Notes under the pieces: generated by a model | Databases searched by the model: none | What the model was told of the DNA's origin: nothing | The model's input: only the letters and a program-made list of their open reading frames with translations | Translations under genes and position numbers: made by a program | Part shown: in pieces, positions 10,668 through 19,069 of the stretch | How the letters are laid out: each line of letters begins with the position of its first letter | Position numbering within the stretch: the stretch's first letter is position 1 | Source: Chloroflexota bacterium | Lineage (GTDB): Bacteria > Chloroflexota > Dormibacteria > Dormibacterales > Dormibacteraceae | DNA length: 64,000 nucleotides | Reading direction: 5' to 3' | NCBI GenBank assembly: GCA_005887685.1 | Contig: VBHJ01000004.1 | Coordinates: 1-64,000, forward strand

Positions 10668-10708
10668 CCAAGCCAAGGCCTCGCTCACGGGCGGGGCCTT
10701 TTTTCTTC
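10668..10708 (+). terminator. Rho-independent-like terminator after the DUF4870-like gene
   Basis: aaggcctcgctcacgggcggggcctttttt: GC stem with trailing T-tract. Confidence 0.7.
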
Positions 10709-10991
10709 AGCCCTCGGCGGTCAGCTTCTCCAGAGCTCGCTCAATGCCGGCGCGCAGCTCGTCTCGATCCTCACGCATCCGGTTCACCTCGGCGCGCGCC
10801 GAGGCCAGCTGATAGCGCAGCCGCTCGATCTCTTCTTGCAGCTCACGAAGGCGGGGATCAGGTCCGCCGGAGTTGGACCGCGTGTCGGCCAGGTCGAGCT
10901 TGAGCCGCTCGACCGCCACCTTCAGCTCGCGGCGCTCGGCGAGCAGTTGCTGGACGAGCGACTCAGACGGCTTGGTCTGCTCTTTCGACAT
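10707..10991 (-). CDS. Small coiled-coil protein
   Basis: MSKEQTKPSESLVQQLLAERRELKVAVERLKLDLADTRS...ELQEEIERLRYQLASARAEVNRMREDRDELRAGIERALEKL; internal ATG preferred over the ORF-track start. Confidence 0.6.
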   Translation of the reverse strand: MSKEQTKPSESLVQQLLAERRELKVAVERLKLDLADTRSNSGGPDPRLRELQEEIERLRYQLASARAEVNRMREDRDELRAGIERALEKLTAEG

Positions 10992-11259
10992 AACGGCAAA
11001 GTCCGGGCTGGAATTCGCGCAAGCGAAGGTGTTCCATCTCGCCGCGCAGGTAGCGGGCTTTGATCGCCAGGCTCCTGATGCCCCTGCTGCTTTCGAAGGG
11101 GAAGCGATACAGCTTGCCCGAATCGACCAGAAGGCACACCGCGAGTCTGGGGCCCTCTTTCTCGATGACGTGCTTGTAGCAGGGGACGGTGCGGCGTGCG
11201 ATCTCCATCTTCTTGAAGCCGCCCACCCTTCCGGCAAGGACGTCGATGGGGCTTCTCAT
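10963..11259 (-). CDS. Conserved hypothetical, 98 aa
   Basis: MRSPIDVLAGRVGGFKKMEIARRTVPCYKHVIEKEGPRLAVCLLVDSGKLYRFPFE; overlaps next gene end as in compact operons. Confidence 0.5.
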   Translation of the reverse strand: MRSPIDVLAGRVGGFKKMEIARRTVPCYKHVIEKEGPRLAVCLLVDSGKLYRFPFESSRGIRSLAIKARYLRGEMEHLRLREFQPGLCRYVERADQAV

Positions 11260-11271
11260 ATGTGCGAAATG

Positions 11272-12192
11272 CTAGTTGAGGAGGGTGAGCTGCTCCGGCT
11301 CGGGCGGCGGTTTGAGGATGACGCGACGGTGGTCGGAGACGCGGTGATGGGCGCGAAGGCGCGCGACTTCCTGCATCGTTTTCTCGCCAAAGGAAGACGG
11401 TAGGTAGGCGCGATCCCGGTATGCCTGCTCGTAGCGCGGCACGAGGTCGGGCCAATGCTTGGCGAGGACCGACATGAAGTGTTCGCGAGTCCCGTCCTTC
11501 AAGTGCAGCATCCCGGCCCAAAGACCGGTCGCCCCGGCGGCCCGAGCGGCCTTGACGACCCGCTCGAGCTGCTCGGGTCGGTCGGACAGTCCAGGCAGGA
11601 TCGGCGCCATGCCGACGCCCACGTCGATCCCCGCCGCGGCGAGCTTTTCGATCGCCCGGAGGCGCTGCCTGGGGTGCGCTGTGCCGGGCTCGGTCTTGCG
11701 CCAGATCTCGTCGTCGACGGTGGGGATGCTGAAGGTGATGTGCAGCTCGGCGCGGGTCGCCAGCTCGCTCAGCACGTCGAGGTCACGCACGATCATCGGG
11801 CCGCGCGTGATCATGGCTGTCGGGTTCGCGAATTCGCGCAGGACCTGCAGACACTGGCGGGTCAGGCGGTACCGGCCCTCCGCGGGCTGGTAGGGGTCGG
11901 TCGCCGCTCCGATGACGATGGTCTCCCTGCGCCACGAGCGACGCGAAAGCTCGCTCCGCAGGACTCCCGCGACGTTGACCTTGACCCGGATGGTGCGGCC
12001 GTAGCGGTCATCGGAAGGCCGGTCGGCCCGGAGCTCAAAGGCTCGGACGTAGCAGAAGGCACAGCGGTGCTCACATCCGGTATAGGGGTTCAGGGACCAC
12101 GCAAAGCCCATGTTCTTGACCGGGTTCAGCGCCGACTTGCACTCGACCTCGAGGTAGTCGACGTCGGCGAGCCGAGGCTCGGGGGCGGCCAC
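11272..12192 (-). CDS. Rv2578c-like radical SAM protein
   Basis: NPVKNMGFAWSLNPYTGCEHRCAFCYVRAFE (CxxxCxxC) and NVAGVLRSELSRRSWRRETIVIGAATDPYQPAEGRYRLTR. Confidence 0.88.
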   Translation of the reverse strand: MAAPEPRLADVDYLEVECKSALNPVKNMGFAWSLNPYTGCEHRCAFCYVRAFELRADRPSDDRYGRTIRVKVNVAGVLRSELSRRSWRRETIVIGAATDPYQPAEGRYRLTRQCLQVLREFANPTAMITRGPMIVRDLDVLSELATRAELHITFSIPTVDDEIWRKTEPGTAHPRQRLRAIEKLAAAGIDVGVGMAPILPGLSDRPEQLERVVKAARAAGATGLWAGMLHLKDGTREHFMSVLAKHWPDLVPRYEQAYRDRAYLPSSFGEKTMQEVARLRAHHRVSDHRRVILKPPPEPEQLTLLN

Positions 12193-12233
12193 GTCTCCGA
12201 TGCTAGAACAAACGTTCGCCTGTTACAAGATCC

Positions 12234-12974
12234 TCAGGCGAGCTTGATGTCCGAGTTCGGCGCTTCGCCAATCGGCCTGCCCCGGCGCATCCTGCGGTTT
12301 GGCCTCGTCAGCGAGGAGGGGCAAAAATCGTTCAGCGCACACTCCTCGCACCGCGGGCGACGGGCGTCGCACACTCGTCTTCCGTGGAGGATCAGGCGCA
12401 ACGAAAGTGCGGTCCACTCCTCTTCCGGCACCATCGAGCAGACCTGGTATTCGATCTTGACCGGGTCCCTGGTTTTCACCAGCCCCAGCCGGTTGGTCAG
12501 CCTGATCACGTGCGTGTCGACGGCAAACCCGGGTACGCCGAAACCCGCGCCCAGGATCACGTTGGCCGTCTTGCGCCCGATCCCGGGCACCTTGATCAGG
12601 TCCTCCATCGTCTTCGGCACCTCGCCGCCGAACAGCTCCACCAGCTTGCGGCTCGCGGCGATGATCCTCTGGGTCTTGGCCCGAAAGAACCCCGTCGGCT
12701 TGATCAGCCTTTCGACCTCGGCCGGGTCGGCGGCCGCGAGCTCTTCCGCGGTGGGGTAGCGCCGGAACAGCTCCGGTGTGACGAGATTCACCGAGCGGTC
12801 AGTGGTCTGCGCAGACAGGATGGTCGCGATCAGGAGCTGGAACGGGTTCTCGTGCACCAGCTCCGTGACCGCGGGATAGAGCTTGGCGAGGCGTTCCACC
12901 GTGAGCTTCGCGCGCGTCCTCGCGCCCCGCGGGGGCGCCGGCGTCATCCACGATTTCTTTGGCCTAGGAGCCAA
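12234..12974 (-). CDS. nth: Endonuclease III
   Basis: NPFQLLIATILSAQTTDRSVNLVTPELFRRYPT...LIKVPGIGRKTANVILGAGFG...VDTHVIRLTNRLGL; C-terminal CxnC cluster CDARRPRCEECALNDFC. Confidence 0.94.
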   Translation of the reverse strand: MAPRPKKSWMTPAPPRGARTRAKLTVERLAKLYPAVTELVHENPFQLLIATILSAQTTDRSVNLVTPELFRRYPTAEELAAADPAEVERLIKPTGFFRAKTQRIIAASRKLVELFGGEVPKTMEDLIKVPGIGRKTANVILGAGFGVPGFAVDTHVIRLTNRLGLVKTRDPVKIEYQVCSMVPEEEWTALSLRLILHGRRVCDARRPRCEECALNDFCPSSLTRPNRRMRRGRPIGEAPNSDIKLA

Positions 12975-13419
12975 GCAGCCTGCGCGCTACACCCGCGATC
13001 TGTGTGCCGTCGGCCCTGCCGGCGAGGCGGGCGGTAGCCGCCTTCATCACCTGTCCGAATCCCTTCGGACCGTCAGGTTTGACCTCAGCGATGACGGCTC
13101 GCACCTCGGCCTCGATCTCCTGCTCGCTCATCGCAGCGGGCAGGTACCGGCGCAGCACCTCCATCTCCGATTCCTCGCGACGGGCTGCATCCTCACGGCC
13201 TGCCTTGCGGTAGACCGCGATCGCCTCCTCCCTCCGCTTCACTTCCTTGCGCACAACCCGAATCACAAGGTCGTCGTCGATGCTTCCGGAGGCGCCTCCG
13301 TCCTTGCTCGCGCGTACAAGCTCGCTCTTCAGCAGGGACAGCGTGTCGAGCCCGACTTCGTCGCGCTGCAGGCGAGCGTGGACGGTTTCCGACTGAATGC
13401 GATCGTAAAGAGCCACCAT
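12964..13419 (-). CDS. GatB/YqeY domain protein
   Basis: VIRVVRKEVKRREEAIAVYRKAGREDAARREESEMEVLRRYLPAAMSEQEIEAEV...GQVMKAATARLAGRADG. Confidence 0.9.
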   Translation of the reverse strand: MVALYDRIQSETVHARLQRDEVGLDTLSLLKSELVRASKDGGASGSIDDDLVIRVVRKEVKRREEAIAVYRKAGREDAARREESEMEVLRRYLPAAMSEQEIEAEVRAVIAEVKPDGPKGFGQVMKAATARLAGRADGTQIAGVARRLLGS

Positions 13420-13462
13420 TCGCGATTGTCACACATGGACCGATCCCGGATAATCGGCGCCT

Positions 13463-14296
13463 ATGGCGTACCTGGTGGCGGGGCCCCTCGTAGCCCTTGT
13501 CGGCATCATGGCGATCTTTTTCGTGTTGCGGCGCAAGTCGGTGGACAAGCGCTCCATGTACTCGGCGCGCCGATCTCAGATCGAGCACAAGGTGCGAGCC
13601 GCGCGCCAGCGGACCCTGACCCCTCACGGCCGGGGCGAGAAGCCCGCCGAACAGCCCGCCGAAGCAGCCTCGCCGTTCGCCCAGACCCAGGTGCAGCCCA
13701 CCATCACCTACCAGGCGTCCGCCTTCGAAGCGCCGCCGGCAGCTCCGCCCGCTGCGCCGCCCTCCCGGCCGCACCAGGCGCCTGAGGCGCCGCCGTGGGA
13801 GCAGAGCCCCATCCCGCCGTCGGCGCCCGCGCCCAGCTTCGACTACCCCGTCGCTCAGCCCGAGCCGTTTACCCCGGCGCCCTCGGAGCCCTTCCGGCCG
13901 GCGCCTGCACCCAGCCCAAGGCCTTCACCGAGCGAACCGTCGTGGACACCGGCGCCGAAGCCCGCAGAACCGCTTCCCCCCGCTGAGCCGGTGGCCCCCG
14001 TCGCTCACGCCGCCTCGAGCACCGCCGCCGGCGGATGGTCCGTTGTCAGCTCGGCCAAAGACGATTCCGTCAGCCCCGACGGGAAATCGAAGAAGAAGAA
14101 AGACAAGGGTGGCGACGCGACCGGGTCGTGGGAGCTCGCGTCCGGCGACTCGCCGGGGATGGAATCGGACGAGCCTGAGGGAAAACGCTCGAGCGGGACC
14201 GTGATGGCGGTCGCTCAGTACGCGGTGCTGGTCGTCGGCCTCGTGATGGTCCTCATCGGCGTCCTTGTGATGGTGGCCAACTCACACGTGACCTAG
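13463..14296 (+). CDS. Hypothetical membrane-anchored protein with Pro/Ala-rich linker
   Basis: N- and C-terminal hydrophobic segments around a long PAPSEPFRPAPAPSPRPSPSEPSW-type low-complexity region. Confidence 0.65.
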   Translation: MAYLVAGPLVALVGIMAIFFVLRRKSVDKRSMYSARRSQIEHKVRAARQRTLTPHGRGEKPAEQPAEAASPFAQTQVQPTITYQASAFEAPPAAPPAAPPSRPHQAPEAPPWEQSPIPPSAPAPSFDYPVAQPEPFTPAPSEPFRPAPAPSPRPSPSEPSWTPAPKPAEPLPPAEPVAPVAHAASSTAAGGWSVVSSAKDDSVSPDGKSKKKKDKGGDATGSWELASGDSPGMESDEPEGKRSSGTVMAVAQYAVLVVGLVMVLIGVLVMVANSHVT

Positions 14297-15187
14297 GACG
14301 GCCAGGGCAAGAGCAACGCCTCCGTCGCGCATCACCGTGTCACATACGAGCGTCCTGTAACCGAGTTTTTCAATCGCGCCCGTCAGCTCTCGGTCCCTAT
14401 GGTCGAGGACAAAGGTACCGGCCACATCGCGATACAGACGCGCGACCTCGACGGGGTTCGGTGCGGGTCCTAGCGCTCGCATCATCTCCACCGTCGGGCC
14501 CTTCAACGCCACCCCCCTGACAATCGGAGTGACGGCAACGGTGCGCTCGCGAACGAGCACATCTCGTGTGAGGCCAAGGATGGGAGCGATCGATATCAGC
14601 GGGTTGGATGGACCGATGATCACGACGTCGGCCTCTCGCAGCACGGCCGAAGCCTCCGAAGAACGCCGGGCGGACGCCATGCCGGCGAAATCAATGCCGA
14701 GGAGCCGTGGCTTCAGGCGTTCTCGCACGAAGTATTCCTGGAAGGACAGCTCGCCGCCCTCCGTGGCAAAACGCGTCCGCACACAGTCGTCGGTCATCGG
14801 AAGCACACGAGTCGTGACTTGGAACCGCTTGCAAAGCTCGTGTGTGGCTTCGGTCAGCGTTCCACCCCGACGCAGTACCTCTGCCCGCAGCAGGTGCGTG
14901 GCGAAATCCCGGTCGCCGATGCGAAACCAAACGTCCTCGCCCACCTCGGACAGCCCCTCGAGGACGTGGAACGTGTCGCCCTTGACGCCGTATCCGGCGT
15001 CCGTGTTGAAGACGCCCGCCAGCCGGTAGATCACCGCGTCGATGTCCGGGCACACGAGAAGTCCCCAGAACTCGTCGTCGTCGGCGGTGTTCGCGACCAC
15101 CGTCAGCTCGACATCCGGCATCGCGGTGTGAATCCCCGCAGCCAGCGCGGCGCCGCCGGTGCCTCCCGCAAGGACGGCGACTTTCAG
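14282..15187 (-). CDS. cofD: 2-phospho-L-lactate transferase (CofD/FbiA); proposed CTG start
   Basis: Extending upstream of ATG 15121 gives (L)KVAVLAGGTGGAALAAGIHTA-MPDVELTVVANTADDDEFWGLLVCPDIDAVIY, the expected CofD N-terminus; only CTG available, overlapping the cofE stop. Confidence 0.9.
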   Translation of the reverse strand: MKVAVLAGGTGGAALAAGIHTAMPDVELTVVANTADDDEFWGLLVCPDIDAVIYRLAGVFNTDAGYGVKGDTFHVLEGLSEVGEDVWFRIGDRDFATHLLRAEVLRRGGTLTEATHELCKRFQVTTRVLPMTDDCVRTRFATEGGELSFQEYFVRERLKPRLLGIDFAGMASARRSSEASAVLREADVVIIGPSNPLISIAPILGLTRDVLVRERTVAVTPIVRGVALKGPTVEMMRALGPAPNPVEVARLYRDVAGTFVLDHRDRELTGAIEKLGYRTLVCDTVMRDGGVALALAVLGHV

Positions 15188-15921
15188 CGGAAGAGGTCCT
15201 CATCTGCCGGTCGGATCAGGTCCCGCCCGGAGCCGGCGCCTTGCAGAGCGAGTCCGCGCACGACCACGGCGGGCGTCCGCGCTGTTTTGCCCATCGCAAG
15301 TCCGGCGCTCGCCGCGATGTCGTCCGCGATCGCAAGGACGGTGGCATGCAGCGGCAGGCCCGCGTCGTCATTGGTGCCCCGCAGGTCGAGCAGCGCAGGC
15401 AGCCCTGCGAGGCCCAACGCCACGTTGACGATGCCCAACCGCCAGGGCCGGCCGAAGGTATCCGAGACGATTACACCCACCTCAGCTCCGGTCAGCTCCC
15501 GCAGGCCCGACCGCAGTCGCTCGGCGCTTGCGTCGGGATCGAGCGGCAGCAACGTCACGAGGTCCGCGCCTCCGACATTGGAGTGGTCAACCCCCGAGTT
15601 CGCGCACACATAGCCATGCCGGGTCTCGGTGATCAGCACGCGATCCGATCGCAGCACCCTCACGCTCTCGTCGAGCACGACCTGCACCATGCGCGGATCG
15701 GGTTTGGCGATCAACCGGGCGGAGATTCGCACGGCCTCGTCACCTGCTTTGACGTGGGAGAGCTCGACGAGGCGGCCTTCCGCCTTGGAGACGACCTTCT
15801 GCGCCACGACGACCACGTCGCCGGCCTGAAGCGCGGCGTGTTCGGAGATCATGCGGCTGAGGTCGTCTCCAGGTCGAACCTCGGGCAGGCCCTCGACGGC
15901 GATGAGTTCGAGGCGCCTCAC
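15184..15921 (-). CDS. cofE: Coenzyme F420-0:L-glutamate ligase (CofE), standalone
   Basis: VRRLELIAVEGLPEVRPGDDLSRMI...VVAQKVVSKAEGRLV...GYVCANSGVDHSNV...GVIVSDTFGRPWRLGIVNVALG. Confidence 0.93.
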   Translation of the reverse strand: MRRLELIAVEGLPEVRPGDDLSRMISEHAALQAGDVVVVAQKVVSKAEGRLVELSHVKAGDEAVRISARLIAKPDPRMVQVVLDESVRVLRSDRVLITETRHGYVCANSGVDHSNVGGADLVTLLPLDPDASAERLRSGLRELTGAEVGVIVSDTFGRPWRLGIVNVALGLAGLPALLDLRGTNDDAGLPLHATVLAIADDIAASAGLAMGKTARTPAVVVRGLALQGAGSGRDLIRPADEDLFR

Positions 15922-16517
15922 ACCGCGGCGCTGAGACGAGCCAGGTCGGACGGTTCGTCGAGGTCGAGCGCGATCGCGTCCGAGTGAAAGACAACGAACT
16001 TCACTCCTAGCTCCTCGGCGTCCTCCTGGAACCGCGCCAGGGAGTCATCCCCAAAGTGCAAGCCGATCGCGCTGGGCGGGCGCAGGTAAAGCGCGTTCGT
16101 CCCGCCGCGGCCGATCGCCGGCACCGCGACGGCGACCGGCGACGCATGCTGGACCGCAGCACGCACCAGCCGGCTCACCGCATCAGGAGTCACCAGCGGG
16201 AGATCGCTGGAAAGCAGAAGCACAGCGTCCGCTCCCCGCGCCTGCGCACGCTCGATCCCGCGCTGCGCAGCCGGGTTCTGGCCGTCCTCGCGCGGCTCGA
16301 CCAGAACGTCGGCGCCCCATGCCGCGGCCATCTCCGCCACCTCATCGCTCCCGGTCACCACGAGCACGTGCCCGCCGGCGGCCGCGGCGCTCACCGCGAG
16401 GTGGGCGTTCCGCCGCGCCAGTGCGCGCCGCGACTTCGTCCCCAGCGCCGGCGTCAGCCGCTGCTTGGCCGAGTCGAAGTCCTTGACCAGGACGACGACC
16501 CATGTGTTTATCCCCAC
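15918..16517 (-). CDS. cofC: 2-phospho-L-lactate guanylyltransferase (CofC/FbiD)
   Basis: VVVLVKDFDSAKQRLTPALGTKSRRALARRNAHLAV...LLLSSDLPLVTPDAV...GRGGTNALYLRPPSAI...HFGDDSLARFQEDA. Confidence 0.92.
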   Translation of the reverse strand: MGINTWVVVLVKDFDSAKQRLTPALGTKSRRALARRNAHLAVSAAAAGGHVLVVTGSDEVAEMAAAWGADVLVEPREDGQNPAAQRGIERAQARGADAVLLLSSDLPLVTPDAVSRLVRAAVQHASPVAVAVPAIGRGGTNALYLRPPSAIGLHFGDDSLARFQEDAEELGVKFVVFHSDAIALDLDEPSDLARLSAAV

Positions 16518-17515
16518 TGCTTGCGAATCCTCGGGAGGATCTGAGCTCCGTACAGCTCGAGGAAGCGTCCCTGGCCGTCCCCCGGCGAATGGAAGACCAG
16601 GTGATTGAAACCAAGCTCCAGATACGGTCGCAACTGCTCGATGTGCTCATCAGGATCGCTGGAGACGAGCCACCGGCGGTGTGCCACGTCTTCCACGGTC
16701 GTGGCAAGACGCTCCATCTCTCGAGGATCGTCGATGCCCGCCTTAGCCTCAGCCGGGAGCGCGAGGGCGGCCCAGATCTTGGTCTCCTCCATGGCCCGGT
16801 TTCGATCTGTGTCGAACGAGACCTTGACCTCGATCATCTTGTCCAGCTCAACCGCATCGCGGCCCGATTCCTTCGCTCCATCGCTGAATGACGGGAGCAA
16901 CTGCTCGGAGTACAGCTCCATTCCTTTGCCTGAGGTGCAGATGAGTCCGTCCCCGGCGCGCCCGGCGTACTTCGCAACCTGGGGTCCCCCGGCACCGACG
17001 TAGATGGGCACGGGCTCGTTGGGACGGTCATAGATCGTTGCTTTCCGCGTGTGGTAATACTCCCCGTCGAAAGTCACCGACTGGTCGGTCCAGAGAAGGC
17101 GGATCAGCTTGACCGCCTCGCGGAGGCGAGCAAAACGCTCGCGGTTGTCCGGCCACTGCACGCCGAGCGCGCCCTCGTTGAGGTGCTCGCCGGTGCCGAC
17201 CCCGAGGATCATCCGTCCTGGAAAGAGCACCCCCAAGGTGCCAAAGGCCTGCGCGACTATCGCAGGGTGGTAGCGAAATGTCGGCGTTACGACCGACGTG
17301 CCGAGCGCGACGCGCGCAGTGCGCTCGCCCGCGGCTGCGAGCCACGCCAACGCGAAAGGCGCATGGCCGTCGGAGTGGCGCCACGGCTGGAAATGGTCGC
17401 TCACGAAAACCGAATCAAATCCATTGGCTTCGGCCGCGATTGCGAAATCCAACAGCTCGCGAGGTCCGAACTGCTCGGCGGAGGCCTTGTAACCGAGCCT
17501 GAGATTCAACGCCAC
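16508..17515 (-). CDS. fgd: F420-dependent glucose-6-phosphate dehydrogenase-like LLM oxidoreductase
   Basis: LRLGYKASAEQFGPRELLDFAIAAEANGFDSVFVSDHFQPWRHSDGHAPFALAWLAAAGERT...GTSVVTPTFRYHPA...KYAGRAGDGLICTSGKG...HLVFHSPG; closely resembles mycobacterial FGD1 as I recall it. Confidence 0.85.
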   Translation of the reverse strand: MALNLRLGYKASAEQFGPRELLDFAIAAEANGFDSVFVSDHFQPWRHSDGHAPFALAWLAAAGERTARVALGTSVVTPTFRYHPAIVAQAFGTLGVLFPGRMILGVGTGEHLNEGALGVQWPDNRERFARLREAVKLIRLLWTDQSVTFDGEYYHTRKATIYDRPNEPVPIYVGAGGPQVAKYAGRAGDGLICTSGKGMELYSEQLLPSFSDGAKESGRDAVELDKMIEVKVSFDTDRNRAMEETKIWAALALPAEAKAGIDDPREMERLATTVEDVAHRRWLVSSDPDEHIEQLRPYLELGFNHLVFHSPGDGQGRFLELYGAQILPRIRKQWG

Positions 17516-17516
17516 G

Positions 17517-17705
17517 CTAGGGACGCTTGTAGTAGCGCTTCCAGCTGAATGCCACGCCGCTGATGGCGGCGGCTGCCACCACGACTCCAAGCGCGATCAG
17601 GCTGTGGCTGTCGAAGCTCGAGATTCCGGCAGCCGTGAGCAGGACGATCACGCCCGCGGCCAGCACCATCATCACCACGAGCGCGATGGCGCGGTGGAGT
17701 TTCAT
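17517..17705 (-). CDS. Small two-TM membrane protein
   Basis: MKLHRAIALVVMMVLAAGVIVLLTAAGISSFDSHSLIALGVVVAAAAISGVAFSWKRYYKRP. Confidence 0.5.
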   Translation of the reverse strand: MKLHRAIALVVMMVLAAGVIVLLTAAGISSFDSHSLIALGVVVAAAAISGVAFSWKRYYKRP

Positions 17706-17727
17706 CGTCTCGGTTAGCTTACCGATC

Positions 17728-18339
17728 GTGGGTAAAGCGGAAGTTTTGCGCCTGGAGTCGGTCACTTCGACGCAGGACGTGGCGCGCGACCTGCCGCTCG
17801 GCTCGATCGTGATCGCGGAACATCAAACCGCGGGACGGGGACGCCTCGAGCGGCGTTGGGAGGCTCCGGCGGGCTCCGCCCTGCTGGTGTCGTTCGTGCT
17901 CGAGCCCAACCCACTGCTCAGCCTCGCCGCGGGCGTTGCCGCGGCGGAAGCGTGCGGTCCTCAAGTCACGCTCAAATGGCCCAACGACCTACTTGTCGGC
18001 GAACGCAAGCTGGGCGGAATCCTGGTCGAGACCACGCCGAACAGGGCGATCTGCGGCGTCGGCATCAACCTGAGCTGGGCGCCGGATGGCGCGGCGCGGC
18101 TGGATCAGCCGCGCGATGAGGTGCTCGAGAGGTTGCGCGAAAAGATGGCTGTTTGGACTTCCGCTCCGCCGGCGCGTGTCCTGGCCCGCTGGCGAGAGCT
18201 GTCAGCCTCGCTCGGCCGGCGCGTCCGCGTTGAGATTTCCGGGCGCGCCACCGAAGGCCTCGCCGAAGACATCGGCCCCTCCGGCGAGCTGATCGTCGAC
18301 GGTCACCCTTTCATCGCCGGCAGCGTCACCCACCTGTGA
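17728..18339 (+). CDS. birA: Biotin--[acetyl-CoA-carboxylase] ligase
   Basis: VLRLESVTSTQDVARDLPLGSIVIAEHQTAGRGRLERRWEAPAGSALLVSFVL...LKWPNDLLVGERKLGGILVE. Confidence 0.92.
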   Translation: MGKAEVLRLESVTSTQDVARDLPLGSIVIAEHQTAGRGRLERRWEAPAGSALLVSFVLEPNPLLSLAAGVAAAEACGPQVTLKWPNDLLVGERKLGGILVETTPNRAICGVGINLSWAPDGAARLDQPRDEVLERLREKMAVWTSAPPARVLARWRELSASLGRRVRVEISGRATEGLAEDIGPSGELIVDGHPFIAGSVTHL

Positions 18340-19069
18340 GAGCGGCGAGGTGGGGCAGCACCTCTCCTGAGCGACCATGGATGACGACGTGCGCGAACCG
18401 GTCGAACGGCGTCGGCTCGGCGTTGACCACGATCATGCGCGCGCCGGCTCGCAGCGCCACCAGCGGGACCTCGGCGGCCGGATAGACCACCAGCGACGAT
18501 CCGACCACCAGGATCACGTCCGCATTCCGGGCGAGCTCGAACGCCTCCTGGACCGCGGCGGCCGGCATCGGCTCGCCGAACAGGACGACGGTCGGCTTCA
18601 ACCTCGTTCCGCCGCATTGCCGGCAGCGCGGGGGCATCTCGACGTCGAGCCGCTCCTGCACCTCTGATCGCGGCTCGACACGTCCGCAGTCGAGACACAC
18701 CACCTTCCGTCCAGACCCATGCAGCTCGATCACCCTCTTGCTGCCCGAGTCCTGGTGCAGGCCGTCCGTGTTCTGAGTGATAAGGGCGACCAGGCGGCCG
18801 GCCGCCTCGAGCTCCGCCAGGGCCAGGTGGCCGGGATTCGGCTTGGCCGCGAGCGCAACCCGGCCCCGGTCTCGCGACACCCTCCAGTAGGATGCCGGGT
18901 CGGCCAGAAAGGTGTCGATCGACGAGACCTTGACCGGGTCGTACTTGGCCCACAGGCCGCCCTCGCCCCGAAAAGTCGGGATCCCGCTTTCGGCCGACAC
19001 GCCGGCCCCCGTCAACGCCACGGCTCGCCGGGCCGTAGACAGCAGCTCCGCCGCACGTTCGACCGTCAT
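18326..19069 (-). CDS. Sir2-family NAD-dependent deacetylase
   Basis: AVALTGAGVSAESGIPTFRGEGGLWAKYDP...ITQNTDGLHQDSGSKRVIELHG, CxxC zinc pairs; start at MTVER inside the ORF-track call. Confidence 0.92.
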   Translation of the reverse strand: MTVERAAELLSTARRAVALTGAGVSAESGIPTFRGEGGLWAKYDPVKVSSIDTFLADPASYWRVSRDRGRVALAAKPNPGHLALAELEAAGRLVALITQNTDGLHQDSGSKRVIELHGSGRKVVCLDCGRVEPRSEVQERLDVEMPPRCRQCGGTRLKPTVVLFGEPMPAAAVQEAFELARNADVILVVGSSLVVYPAAEVPLVALRAGARMIVVNAEPTPFDRFAHVVIHGRSGEVLPHLAALTGG

